A stretch of DNA of 64,000 nucleotides. Source: Tomocerus qinae (taxonomy: Eukaryota; Arthropoda; Collembola; Entomobryomorpha; Tomoceridae). The notes beneath the pieces are model-generated. The model was given only the letters and a program-made list of their open reading frames with translations. It did no database searches and was not told where the DNA came from. Positions within the stretch are counted from its first letter, which is position 1. Every line of letters begins with the position of its first letter. The translations under genes and the position numbers were made by a program. The stretch is taken from contig CM034549.1 of assembly GCA_020055645.1 (NCBI GenBank), positions 22,713,930-22,777,929 on the forward strand, read 5' to 3'. Below, in pieces: positions 36,801 to 60,084 of this stretch.

Positions 36801-39800
36801 CGTATTTTACTAGCACAACATGAAGAAAAGTTGCCTTTGAAATTTAATACGTGTTGATTGCTGCCTCGTGTTGTCCTTAACACCAAAAAACAAGAAAACT
36901 GATCCTATGTCATGATACAGTCTTGTATACCTAAATATTTTAGGAAAGACTTTGCTCTCACACACAACTCGGTTTCGTGTCTTCTCTTTAAATCATTGCG
37001 TGCCTTATTCCTTCATGATTTTAGAATTTACACCCTAATATTACGATAAACTATGATTCACGAAATGCACAATGGCATGTCAGCAGTTCTATATTGTTTT
37101 AAGTAATTCAGACATCTTTTTCGGCGTTTTCTCCTCTATATAATGCTGCTTTTAGTATATTTCTATTCAGTAATGCTTTGATATGTTATTTACCCTGTTT
37201 TTATCACAGCATCCCGAAAAGGTTGTAAAGACTCAAATAAATACGAAAGCGGTCAAAGCACTTTCAAGTGAATTCCGCCAGAAGTAGCAACGTAATTACT
37301 GAAATTACCATTATAGTTGTGTTTCTAACCCCATCGGTCCAGTTCATAGTCAGAAGAAGTGAAAATAGAGATTCTTAGACTGATTTTTATAGAACTGGAT
37401 CATAAACTATCGAATCTTCATGTTTTGATATGCTATTTGTCTTGTTTTTATCACAGCATCCAGAAAAGGTAATAAAAATCCGAATATCTAGAGTTTACAG
37501 CACATTAGAGTGAAAATTGTAGTGAATATAGCTATGTAATTACTAAAATTACAATTATATTTGTATTTCTAACCTCATCGGTCCGGTTCACAGTAAAAGG
37601 AAATGAAAATAGACTCGTTTTAAAGGGATTTTTATAGAACTGATTCATATAGTGTGATATACTCTTGTTTTGATACGTTATTTACCATGTTTTTATCGCG
37701 GTATCCCGAAAATACTATAAAAGATTGAAATATGTGATGTTTGGGGCTAAGATCGCAGAAGACAGCTACGTAATTACTGAAATTACCATTATATTTGTGT
37801 TTGTAACCTCATCGGTCCGGTTCAGAGTTAAAGGAAATGAAAACAGAGTTTACACGAGAAGAAAACATAGAAGGAAGCCAAGTCTGATTAGGCTGTAAAA
37901 TGAGTAGTTTTTAGGATTTTACGGTGTCAAATAAGTAAGTAGTTCAATGGTTGAACCCGTGGAGTTGTAGCTTCAGTAAACGTTTTAAAATAAAGTAGAT
38001 AGGTAATTGTATGATTTTAAGATAGTTTAGCTTATGTCGCGACTTAACATATACATTTATACAATAATATGAGTTTCCGTATGAATAAACTTGAGGTGAA
38101 GTGATCTATATACAGGATTTGTGTTCTGAAGTGGTATAGATGTTTATTTGGAGATTTTTAAGACGAAAAGTCATAAAACCAAGTGCGAGTTAATAGCAAT
38201 GAGCAATTGCATGCAGCAACAAGCCCAACCAAAAATAACAGAAACTAAACTAAACTAAGAAGGTAATAAAATAACCTTTTCTTGAGTGTAGGGGCAGCGT
38301 TTCCTCATCATCAGCCACATTCAATGCAGAGCAATTCCAGCGTCGGGTTCTGAATTGGAACTGACATTCATTGACAGCTTTGCTGGCACCTGAGGCAACA
38401 CTTCTCATGAACTCGGGATGCTTTCTACAAAACTGAATTTGTTTACCAACCAACGACGAGGAAAACTTGTCGCACAGATGCTTTGGGGGTGACTTTGAGT
38501 TCGGATTTGTAGAAGGGCTTTTAGGTGTGACTTCGTTCAGAGTGGGCAAAGCTGAAGACAGAGATCTGTTTAATTTCGCAAATCCCATTGATTACATGCA
38601 AATTCTTCCGACTTACATTAAAAATAACCACACACCGTCTCTGCCATATACCAATGTCCACATGTCTATGAAAAACACTTACAAATGAAATTAAATATCT
38701 TCCCAGAACATTCAATCCCTACCTATTCACCCACTTTCTGCATTACGTAATTCCTTAGGCTACTTCCCTCATCCTATTACATCCATTCCGCTAATGCAGA
38801 ACAAAATGTTTAGATTCCATTCATTTCAAGGAGGAACTTGGGAAAACCAGGATATTCCCTATCTTTTACAACAATAATTGGACACACCATTGGAATGCAC
38901 TTACATTTAATATTTCAACATTTTTATGCATGATGACAAGATGCATTAATAATCTGATATTCCATTAGTGGTAAATAATATTCCGAGTGTTGTAAATTAG
39001 TGTAAAAAGCATTCTCGTTTCAAAATAACGTTTAAAATCAGAAATATTAATGTCTAAAATAAAAATTCTTGCTAAAAAATTGCAAGCAAAATGTTATTGT
39101 CTGTTTCGAAATAGGAAATAGGTAATTTAATGCACTAAGCTATAGATATAAACCTAAAAGGGGAACAAGAATTATATGCAAATCTATATAAGAATATGTA
39201 ATGGTACCTACTAATTATTTATGTCGTCCTGTGCTCCTTGTAAATGATAGAGGATGGGGATGGGACGACGACCAACTGTGGAGATAATTGAAAGTTGGCC
39301 GTATATCCTTAGATAAGGTGAATGTTTAAAAACGAGTCTTGGCTAATCTCTTTACAAGTTGGTAGTGGGAATAATATAACTGGAGATAATACATTGGTAC
39401 TTTACCGTGTGAATTTTAACACCTTGTAGATGCAGGCAGTATTTTACAGCCTTAATAAGACGGGTCAGAACAAATAGATTTATGTTACCTTATACTTACT
39501 CTTACAATAGTGATAGTTGTGTCGAATGGGTCGGAAGAAAAACGAGTAGCTGATATGCCTTTTACATGCAACTATATCATTAAAGACAACTAAGGAGTAA
39601 TAAATCCCAAATTCTTCTCTTTTCCACGTCAACACCAAATCAACAGTACATAACGCACATTGTGAGTGAACACCTTTAGTAAACTGATTGTCCTAAGTTG
39701 TGTGTGTGACTAGTACGGATAGTATACAGACATCCATACATCTTAATCTATACTGTGCTAAAACAAAGATTACAGAGAAATGCCTTTTGAAATCAGCATG

Positions 39801-40288
39801 CCATGTTCCATTTTACACTATGTACCTAAGTAGGAGACAAAGGAAGGTACGCCAAAGCATTCCGTTACGAAATAGTTCATAGAGATAATAAAATATTTAA
39901 TAGCTACAAATGACAATTAGCTAAAGGTAAATCTAAAGGTGTCATCATTATGTATTTCCTATTCTTTTTTATCATGACAACTCCAAAGCTTGAGAAAAAT
40001 AACATTTGCACATTGGTTGTCACTCTCGTGATATGTAATCTTAAGACTGGAAGGAATTCTGAAGGAATTTTCATAGAAAAAGCCTAGTCAAACAACACTT
40101 CATTTGTAAATGTCATCATGAGACAATAGGAAACGTAGCAGAATATACTTAAATGGTAAATAGTGGACTTACAGCCATTTAATAGTGTCTCCATTACACC
40201 GGGGCAATTTATGAACAATGAACATCGTAACAATCACAATCAACGAGATTTTCATGAACTTTCTCAGCAATTTCATTCTTCTTGACAT
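33896..40288 (-). CDS. Wnt4: Wnt family secreted ligand, Wnt4-like
   Basis: Lipid-modified secreted glycoprotein that binds Frizzled. Six exons (40173-40288, 38276-38565, 35147-35293, 34554-34921, 34165-34473, 33896-34060) join in frame to 464 residues, long for a Wnt (typically 350-400). The Met at 40288 is preferred because it puts basic residues directly before the signal-peptide core [12 protein letters not shown]; an upstream in-frame Met at 40354 would bury it. Hallmarks: [79 protein letters not shown] with the palmitoleoylated Ser; [18 protein letters not shown]; and the Cys-rich end [34 protein letters not shown] and the short spacing fit Wnt4 better than Wnt16 or Wnt11. Two extra segments are present (see findings). 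Confidence 0.9.
35294..38275 (-). other. Wnt4 intron 2 (about 3 kb)
   Basis: Separates the exon carrying WNCS from the short exon of the inserted segment. It contains the 2.7-copy tandem repeat at 37177-37846 and a stem-loop at 35808-35856. Otherwise it is AT-rich with no recognised gene. Confidence 0.7.
37177..37846. repeat. Degenerate tandem repeat, period about 245 bp, about 2.7 copies
   Basis: Copies begin at about 37177, 37424 and 37668 with TTTGATAtGcTATTT-like starts followed by TGTTTTTATCaCaGcATCC. Each then carries GTAATTACTgAAATTAC (37292-37308, 37536-37552, 37770-37786) and CATCGGTCCgGTTCA about 35-40 bp later. The first copy lacks the leading ATTTTTATAGAACTG segment and the third is cut after GGAAATGAAAACAGAG. 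It lies inside Wnt4 intron 2. Confidence 0.85.
38566..40172 (-). other. Wnt4 intron 1 (about 1.6 kb)
   Basis: Lies between the signal-peptide exon and the first mature-protein exon. It is AT-rich, with no repeats or reading frames that I can interpret. Confidence 0.7.
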
Positions 40289-43200
40289 TTTTCTACGGGG
40301 AAAATTGTCTGAATGGATGCTACACAAACAAGAACTGACTTTTGTTGTTCCCATATTAAAACTATTAAGGAACTACCCAAAAAATTTATATTGTCGAGAT
40401 AGAACGATTGAGACTATTCACATAGATTTCATAGTATAGATTGAATTTAAACATCTAGTGTTGTTAATAATTAATATGTACACATTATGTATAGGTTTTA
40501 CTTTTGAAAAAATTGGTGTTTGAGATAATTTGAGAATGTTTGAGATTTGTGGAGTGAGACGAGGCTATTTTGTGGTTTGGTGTGGCAGGCACTTACTAAT
40601 GAGTTAAGTCAAGGGTTAAATATAAGGGGCTTTTGTATAATAGAGTACAAGTACAGATGTTGATTTGATGTTACTTGTGAGAATGTTGCTGGAGGACTGA
40701 TGTGAGATTGGGTTACAAAGAGACTGCTGTGCTCCAACTATTTGTAAGCTATGCCGTTTAACGTTTAGTTCTGTTCTCTTGCCGTCGGCATTCCTTTATC
40801 CGTTCCTGTCTCAGTATTCCTTTAATATTATAGCTGTACGCAGAAAAGATAAAGTTCCTCTACGTAAACCATGTATCAATAAGAAACTGATTTAAGAAGT
40901 AAACACATCTCCCACCTTCTCTGCCTAATCTTCTTCTGTTCTCCAAGTAGTATTAAGTGAGTGAGCGAAATAAAATCTCTTATGCATTGATGAAAGGTCT
41001 CTATATATTCACATGTCTTGTTAAAACCTTTGTTTCCTATCCACTTTCCTCTTTTTCAATATACTAAGAAAGTAAAGGAAGGCCAGTGATACTTATTACG
41101 CCTATTTAACTCCAATGTAGGAATCCTACAAGGAAATGCCGTCTTTAGGATTATAATAGAGTTATTTGGTTACATGCAATATAATACACCTTCGCTCCTA
41201 CTTTAAACTCTATAAAAGCCTCCTCCCTATTGAAAGAAGTTCATTATACCACAAAACCAATCTACTAGCATTCCGAACATATACAATTCACTTTACAACT
41301 TGCTGACAAGATGCATAGATGCATTTACTCAAAGGATCTATTGAAAACTCTATTCACAGTAGTAAGAGGGAAATGTAGTAAAAAGGCGAACAACTTTGCC
41401 TATGTGTACAAATATACTTGTATTATTAGTATACGTTTGTTATAATACCATTCTTCGGCAGGTACACCAAAGCGATTCAAAAATACAAAGTAGGTATTAT
41501 GTTAGTTAGCCATCCCAACAATTGTGGAATTGTAGAAAGCATACTTTCTCAGGTAAATAGGGCCTCAGGGCTAAAAAACTCTTCACGGCTAGGATTGGAT
41601 CCCATGTCTAATTGGTCGTTATTTGCTTCGAGTCAATAGAGCTATGTGTGTATGAACCTTTGTTTGGGATGTGTATACACGGACGCAATATTACATACGC
41701 ACAATAATACCTATCTATGAGTATTTCCGCCGATGTCTGCTCTCTTGTCATCGTTAAGGTAATAGCACTTGCACTGAAAAACATCTCCTACCCGTAGCCC
41801 TGCCGGCTTCTTTGGTCCTTGCTGCAAGGATAAAGAAGAGCATCACCATATTATAAACATTTATATACAACTGCTAAAAGGAATTAGCTTAGGGGAATTC
41901 CGGATATATGCAACCATCAGGGTCACTTGGTCACAAGTGTCATAAACGTCGGAACCTATAAAAGGAAAAGGACTTCTCTATGGGGAACAAATAATCACCA
42001 TTTAGTCTAGTGCAATCGATATAGGACTGCGAATTAACATTTCAAACCCAACTTTATTTACTCAACAGAGTTTATTATTACTATTGTCAACGTGTTGATC
42101 AAAGGTCATATGGATGCCAACTTTCAATTCTCAATTGCAACTTGTGTACTAAAATCATTGAAACGAAGCAGTAATAATAATGTAACAATAAAATAAAAGG
42201 GATTATAAATTATAATACAGTAGATACTTGCTTTGAATCTGTAGTTAATATTAATGTAATAATAAAATAGTAGTAAATTATAAATTGAAAATTGTGAAAA
42301 TAAATATTTTAAAGATTGTATTTAAGGATTTTTTGGTCCATAGGAAATTTCCTTATGGCAAATTCCTTGTTTCTATGTATAGTAAAAGAATCTGAGCGAA
42401 TCACCGTATGGACCCTGGAGATGGTTGTTATATCATCTGACATTTGTATTAGGAATGGTATAGTATTACTGTGGGCTAACTTATCGTTTGGTCGGAGAGT
42501 CAGTTTTTTCATGTGTGGTTCTAGAAATATATATTATGCAGTAATGTGGGCACCTTATATGTAGGTATTTAGTGTTTGTAAGGGACCACCCAATTGTAGT
42601 GCGGAAGAATTAGAGACAGGAGAGATAGGAAATCACATCAACTCATTACATGGAAGACTACACAATCCGAAAGTTATCTGTTATCTCTTAGTAGGATGTA
42701 ATAGGCTGATAGGAGTGGAGTAGAGAGTCAGTGTAGGAGGAGGTGTCTCGTCCTGTCCTCCTTCGCTTTTAAACTCTATCTCTCCCTTTTAATTTTCAAT
42801 ATACACAAACTCAAGGGTCTCTTATTTACTACGCACCTATTTATCTTCATACACCTACCTTTTCTATTACACAAGAATTTATTACTGTTATGCAGGTTGA
42901 GGTCACTTTTTTAGTTTCCTCCAGTATATTCATCTTGCTATTTCATCCGTTGAACTACTTAATTTGCATTATTTCCTATTCACTTTTTCTACCTCCTTAC
43001 TCTCTCGTCTGATACAAATAGAAGGTGGGTCATTCATTAACTTTGTTTGAACTGGTTTAATCTTCAGCTAAATTACTTCATCTACTAGTTGATTTCAATT
43101 GATATGTTATCAACGCTATTTTAATGCTTGTCAGGCATGCATCTTCAGTTGACAGCTCACTATCAATCCCCCCTGACTAGACTACAACTCAAGAAATGAC

Positions 43201-46200
43201 TTCAGGATTTTTGTAATATACCCAGGGGGTCTGCTCTTTTTTCTACCAGCCCAATGAATGACATAATTTAGAACCTTTCGAGGTGAGTTCTTTTCAAGGG
43301 TCTTCGCTTTTTCAATGCCTTCATTACACTCAAGCCGAAAAATGGTTTAATTTCTTCAAAGATCATGCACAACTGCTTTAAGGATTTTGAAGCAATGTAA
43401 ATAGGATATCTCTACATAGGGAATAGGAAATATCTTAAAAATCGAAATATATCATTGTACCGACGATTACCAAACTTCTAGCATCGCCAATAAATCTAAT
43501 ATGACCTATTTTAACCAGATAAACGAAGGTCAAGTAAGTTCACTCTACTAAACCAAAGTAAAATTTAATTGTACAGTTAATAATTACCTTTATATTCAAA
43601 GTTTCAATCCCACGAATCTCCAGGTATACATATTCAAATGTAGTTACCACCATCCATGCAATTAAGTGCTGTTGCACACTGTTGTGTACAACCAATCCAG
43701 TTTTCCTTCCCTAGCGTAGATATAGGTTTTATTTTACTCTGTAGGAACATTAAACAATAGATCCTGATCCTTCATTAAGCCCAGTAGACACCAGAGATAA
43801 CATTTTCCTTTGTGATTGGACTTCAATTGGAAACTGCACCTGAACAAGAAAACTAGATTGATTGTACTGATATGCATTTTTCTCTCCCAGAAGTCAAATA
43901 AAGGGTAATTAATCACACCTTAATGTCATTTCATGGTTCGTGACTGTATCAGCAATAATAATTAAAAGTTCGCTAATTATAAGGAACTTAATGCTAGTAA
44001 TTAACCCTGAGCTTCGTATATTAATAATGTCGATATGTATGCGTGACACTTTGTAATATATAATCCATGTAGTAGGTCATATACGAAAATGTAGATATAT
44101 GTTCCAGCAATGAGTATTATTTAGCAATAGTTTTTTCTGTCAGTGTATGGTTAAATTCTTATTAGTGCAACACTTACACTTATTGGCACCAGATAATGTG
44201 CGTATTTGGCATTTGCATGATAAGATTTGCATGTCAGTATATTGACTGTATATAGATTGGAGGCTGGCACAGTTTGGTAGGGGCGAGGTACGATTAGCTC
44301 CGAATAAGCTCCAAAATTATTGTATTATACCCCATAAATCAATTGTCATACTAATTTCTATGATTTAAAACCTCGGGGAATGTAATTTTCTAGATTTTCA
44401 TATTTTCTATACTTTAGCATACGCAGAAAGTCAAACACGGAATGAAATTGTGTATTTCTTCAAGATTCAAGATAGAATGTTATTTACAGTGTGCGGAGAA
44501 TAAGGAAGCATGAATTATGGAAAGACGGGAGTGGCGATTGGAGTCTAATAACCTTTTGTGCATGAATTTGGAAAATGTGAGCGATTCTATCAATTCGATG
44601 TCCTTTGCGGTCGATTTTGTATGAACTAATTGAGTCATAGAGAGAGAGAGATGTTTATAGGTAGTAGGTAGTAGGTATACTGTATACATATAGAATTACA
44701 TAAATCCCACTGTTCGCTAGTTGATTAGCCTTGGTTTTAGAGCAGATTATTAGAGTTGAGTGGAATGCCCACACTAAAGTGATTTCTGGCAAGAGTAGTA
44801 ACGGGAGCAGCCTTGTAAGTTAATTAGAAAACTACAGGTTGAGGTTGATGTCACCCTGACAAGATGTCTGGCCAACATGAAAGTGCAAAAGGACCACCAG
44901 TAAGGAATTAGCTGAGAGCGCCGATAGACAACACTCAATTATATTCTTGCATTCTACTCGGCAAACTCTAAGCAAAGTGGGTCATAAAATCCTTTTTGAT
45001 CTGTAGCACCCTTGTAAGTACAAATAGTAGTAGCAAGCACTAATATTAGCATCATAAAATCACTATGTATAGTAAAATGATTGTTGATATTGAATTTCAT
45101 ATTGTATCAAATAAGTACATTGGTTTGGGTGTATTATTAACATTTTGTCTAGTGATATAATTTCCTTTAGAGAGAGAGATGTGTGGAAAGTTATTTGCAT
45201 TGGGAGAATCGTAAAAGCATTTGCAATAAAACAATGGAGTTTAACGAGGGAGTTAGTGCAGTATTTGGTAGTAGGCTACTTACTGCATTGAAATCAATCT
45301 AGCGGAGAAAACGGGTTTCTATTTATGTACGACGTAGTATACGTGGAATCATTATAATGTTCTACATATGGAAATATTTAGAGGAAAGACGTATTAAGAG
45401 CGTCATTGCATTCTAACGTCAACAGAAAGACAAACATATCTTTGACGGAGAGTGAAGGACTTGAGTTCATTTCAGTCCAAAATAAAAAGAGGAAAGCTGG
45501 GAGAATCAAATGAATTATGAATGTAATAGATACTAGTAGAACGGTAGGGACTCTTGGGTGATCCATTTATAAGGTATAGGAGAATGCCCGATCTCATTGA
45601 CCAATCTTGGGAAGAAGTGGTTATAAATTTGTGTAATATGTGTTGTCGGGCAGGCTTATAGATAAGAACATCAAGTAGATTAAGTATAAGTTGATTTTCT
45701 CCTTTGAAGGCTCTTTTCTGTTTGTGCAGATACTTACCTCTGTTTCTGCAGCAGCTTTTCTTTCACAATTTTTGACATCCGAAGCGAGAGTGACTAACCT
45801 CTGTGCAAAAACTGTGATGTATCATATATGAGTTAGCGAATTCTTGCAAATATATACCTAGATAAGTATGTGCATGTCTGTCTGTACTGCAGCATGCAAT
45901 GCATAAGGAGTATAGAGACGGAGGAATGGAATAATCGATATCTGTGTATGAGAGTTTATTCGGTGTGTTTCGTACTAGAGCCCGAATCCCGAACGGACTT
46001 GGGTTTTCCAAATGTATTACTTATATATCGGAGACAGGAGTTGTTCATCCACTTACTTCCACTACACCACAACCCATTGACACGGCGTAGAGCTTCCTTC
46101 CTTCTCACTGTACGTAGCTAGTGCTCCTTGGTCAGACCAGGTCGCTCCGTGTCTGTCTCTACACCCCAGAATGATTCTGCGCTTGAAATTCATAACTGGG

Positions 46201-46478
46201 AGTGACAAGACAACACGGTAGAACAGTTGTTCATTAATTCTCTTATTAGGAACAGAAGAGCAAATAACATCATCATAATATCATTATAAACTAGTGTTAG
46301 CTTAAGATTAGCCTCTAATATATTTCCTGTGTCAAATCATAACAGTACTAGATACCACACCGCTAGCAATATACATCTTCTTCCTACTCTAACAAAACCC
46401 AGCTTGTTTACTATCTCTAGTAATTATTAACATCCATTCAGCTTCTTCTATTGTTAAGAGATTTTCTAGAAATCCATT
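40289..46478. other. Large divergent region between Wnt4 and unc-104
   Basis: About 6.2 kb, the longest gene-free interval here and the probable home of 5' UTR exons and control elements of both genes. Items seen: a TATA-Inr arrangement at 41211-41245 (+); paired octamer motifs at 44211-44232; an (AG)n run at 44639-44650; and a well-spliced 63-nt minus-strand segment at 45738-45800. No protein is recognised. Confidence 0.5.
41211..41245 (+). promoter_or_regulatory. Possible TATA-Inr core promoter
   Basis: TATAAAAG at 41211-41218 is followed by TCATT, with its A at 41243. The 32-nt spacing is the classical TATA-to-initiator distance. It points toward unc-104 but lies 5.2 kb from its ATG, so its gene is unknown and a chance match is possible. 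Confidence 0.25.
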
Positions 46479-58077
<11,599 letters not shown>

Positions 58078-59350
58078 TTAAATTGCATAAAGAAAGCCAT
58101 ACATTTTCGAGCAACTGACATAATAACGTTGTGAATCTTCTAAAATGATTGTTCGTTTGCGCTTGGGCTATATTTTGATGTCATGATGACCTTTTGCATT
58201 CCTACAACCTTCACAATCAGAAATATTCAATCCAGATCAGACTTTCTCCTATAAAGAACAATGTTAATGCTGAGATGACGGAAATTACTTTATTTTTCGT
58301 GAAAGCTACTTATACCATACAGCCTACTACTTACTAATAATGTAAGCAATCAATCAAATTAAATCATACGTACATATGAATCTGGTTAAGCTTACAGTTT
58401 AGATTTGTTTAGACGCATGTTGAAATATATGAAAATAAAATTTTCGCCATGCCTCAATGCATCTATCTCCGTAAATGATACGTCTGTCTTTTCACCTCTC
58501 ATAAACCTTCATCCAATAACAATTTAAATAAATAAATACAATTAATTAAGTAATGATAGTGATTCTTCTTTTTATATACATAAAAATGCAAAAGAATACT
58601 TTCATTGATTTCACATCTACCATGCCTGATACATGTACACATGAGTTTCACATTACATATACATATTATAGACATATAGACGTCGTACTTTCTTCCCTTT
58701 CTTGGGTAACATACAAAACTTTCACTGATACAAAAGTTTTCACTTTCACCGGTGCGGCACAGCATTCGATCTTGGCTATTTTGAACCAGTGTGAAAGTTA
58801 TTACGGCACACAAAATAGGATGACGTAATTAGAAAAAGGTCAAGAGTCAAATAAAATATTTTCTTCTAGAATTCTAATGGAATGCATGCGGCAATGTAAA
58901 ATAAAATGACCGTTACTTTCTATGTTAAGAGTTTTATATTTTAAATACTTAGATGTTAATTTGTTTGCAGTTTGTATTTGCAAAAACACAATGCTTTGTA
59001 ATGTATATTGATTGTGACTTGTCCCTTCGCTTCCGTTGATTGATCTTACCATCCATCATATATCCTACCTATGTACTCTTGTTGTTAGGTCTGTTCTATC
59101 TGTGATCTGTACTGTACGCTACGTTGTACATGTACAAAAAAAGCCGTACACGGACCATCTTCATCGGTTTCGTCAAGGTTAGCGGTTTATTTATTCTGTA
59201 TTCCGATTCCTATCTGACAGTTGATGATCCGTCAATCAAGGTCAGTCATCGCATCAGTTCACAGTTCCAGTTCCGTTCACGTCCCAACATCTCGGTAGTG
59301 CCTTATATTGTCTGACATACCCCGTAATCGCTATAAAATTGGACAATAAT
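58078..59350. other. unc-104 3' flank and ATP5ME promoter region
   Basis: About 1.27 kb. AATAAA at 58434-58439 is a reasonable unc-104 poly(A) signal. The last 250 bp before 59351 are less AT-rich and probably hold the ATP5ME promoter. No coding frame is recognised. Confidence 0.5.
58434..58439 (+). terminator. Poly(A) signal candidate of unc-104
   Basis: AATAAA 357 nt after the unc-104 stop. A second cluster of AATAAA units near 58525 is an alternative. Confidence 0.45.
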
Positions 59351-59955
59351 ATGGCGCTGGCTTCTCCTAAAGCGCCATCATCTTTAATTAAGGTAATCAA
59401 AATCAACTAGTACTTGTTAAATAAGATTTAATAGTTAATTTGCTCGTTAGTTTGGACTTGGACTTATTTGTTATTAGACAGTGAAAATATAAATCTTTTA
59501 TAATGTCTTATTATTATAACTTACAACTTTTATAATATTTATGATTTTAGCTTTGCCGGTGGAGCTTATTAGGCCTTGGCATCTTTTACGGTGCTTCTCG
59601 TCAGAAAATACTTTCTGCAAGAGAGACTGCTTACCGTGAAAAGTTAGAGCAGGAACGCCCTGCAAAAGAAGCTGCAATGAAGGCTGAAAAAGAGCGAAAA
59701 GGCCGAGGTTCGTTTTCAATTCAGTTACACACTATTTTCTTTATATTATTATACAATCTCAGGTTCAGGTACAGTACCAACCAATACCAAGGCTCGAGGC
59801 TAGTACACGTAATAAATAAAATAATAATAAATACTTATGTATTCTTTGTTTCACAAATGAGGATTTGATAAGTGCATGATGATGATTGTTTTTTTGAATT
59901 TGTAGAGGAATTAGCTTATTTGGCCAAAGAAACTGGTGTTGCCAACAAGGAGTAA
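59351..59955 (+). CDS. ATP5ME: ATP synthase membrane subunit e (ATP5ME / ATP5I)
   Basis: Small inner-membrane subunit of mitochondrial F1Fo ATP synthase that helps enzyme dimerisation and cristae curvature. Three exons (59351-59392, 59551-59707, 59906-59955) give 82 residues, close to the family length as I recall it (about 70-80). MALASPKAPSSLIKLCRWSL leads into the single membrane helix LLGLGIFYGASR, whose small-residue pattern is expected for dimer packing. It is followed by a charged helix (SARETAYREKLEQERPAKEA) and a short C-terminal tail ending ETGVANKE. The ATG is the only suitable start. The stop overlaps a potential GTAAGT, so an extra downstream exon cannot be fully excluded. It is convergent with eIF4G. 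Confidence 0.88.
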
Positions 59956-60078
59956 GTTTTACTTCAAATCTATCTAATTTTTTAATTTTGCTGCAGAATT
60001 TCCAATTCCAAACCCAAGAAAACTTTCCAACCAACCAATGTAGAGAATTAGATTTGGTAAAAAATAATCTTATTTATA

Positions 60079-60084
60079 AATAAA
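60079..60084 (+). terminator. Poly(A) signal candidate of ATP5ME
   Basis: AATAAA about 125 nt after the ATP5ME stop, the first canonical hexamer downstream. Confidence 0.55.

Noticed and set aside
33896-40288. Wnt16 or Wnt11 identity for the Wnt gene
   Set aside because: [25 protein letters not shown] with [16 protein letters not shown], and SPDFCE fit Wnt4 better. A tree would be decisive.
44639-44675. (AG)n and GTAGGTAGTAGG runs
   Set aside because: Ordinary short microsatellites with no sign of function.
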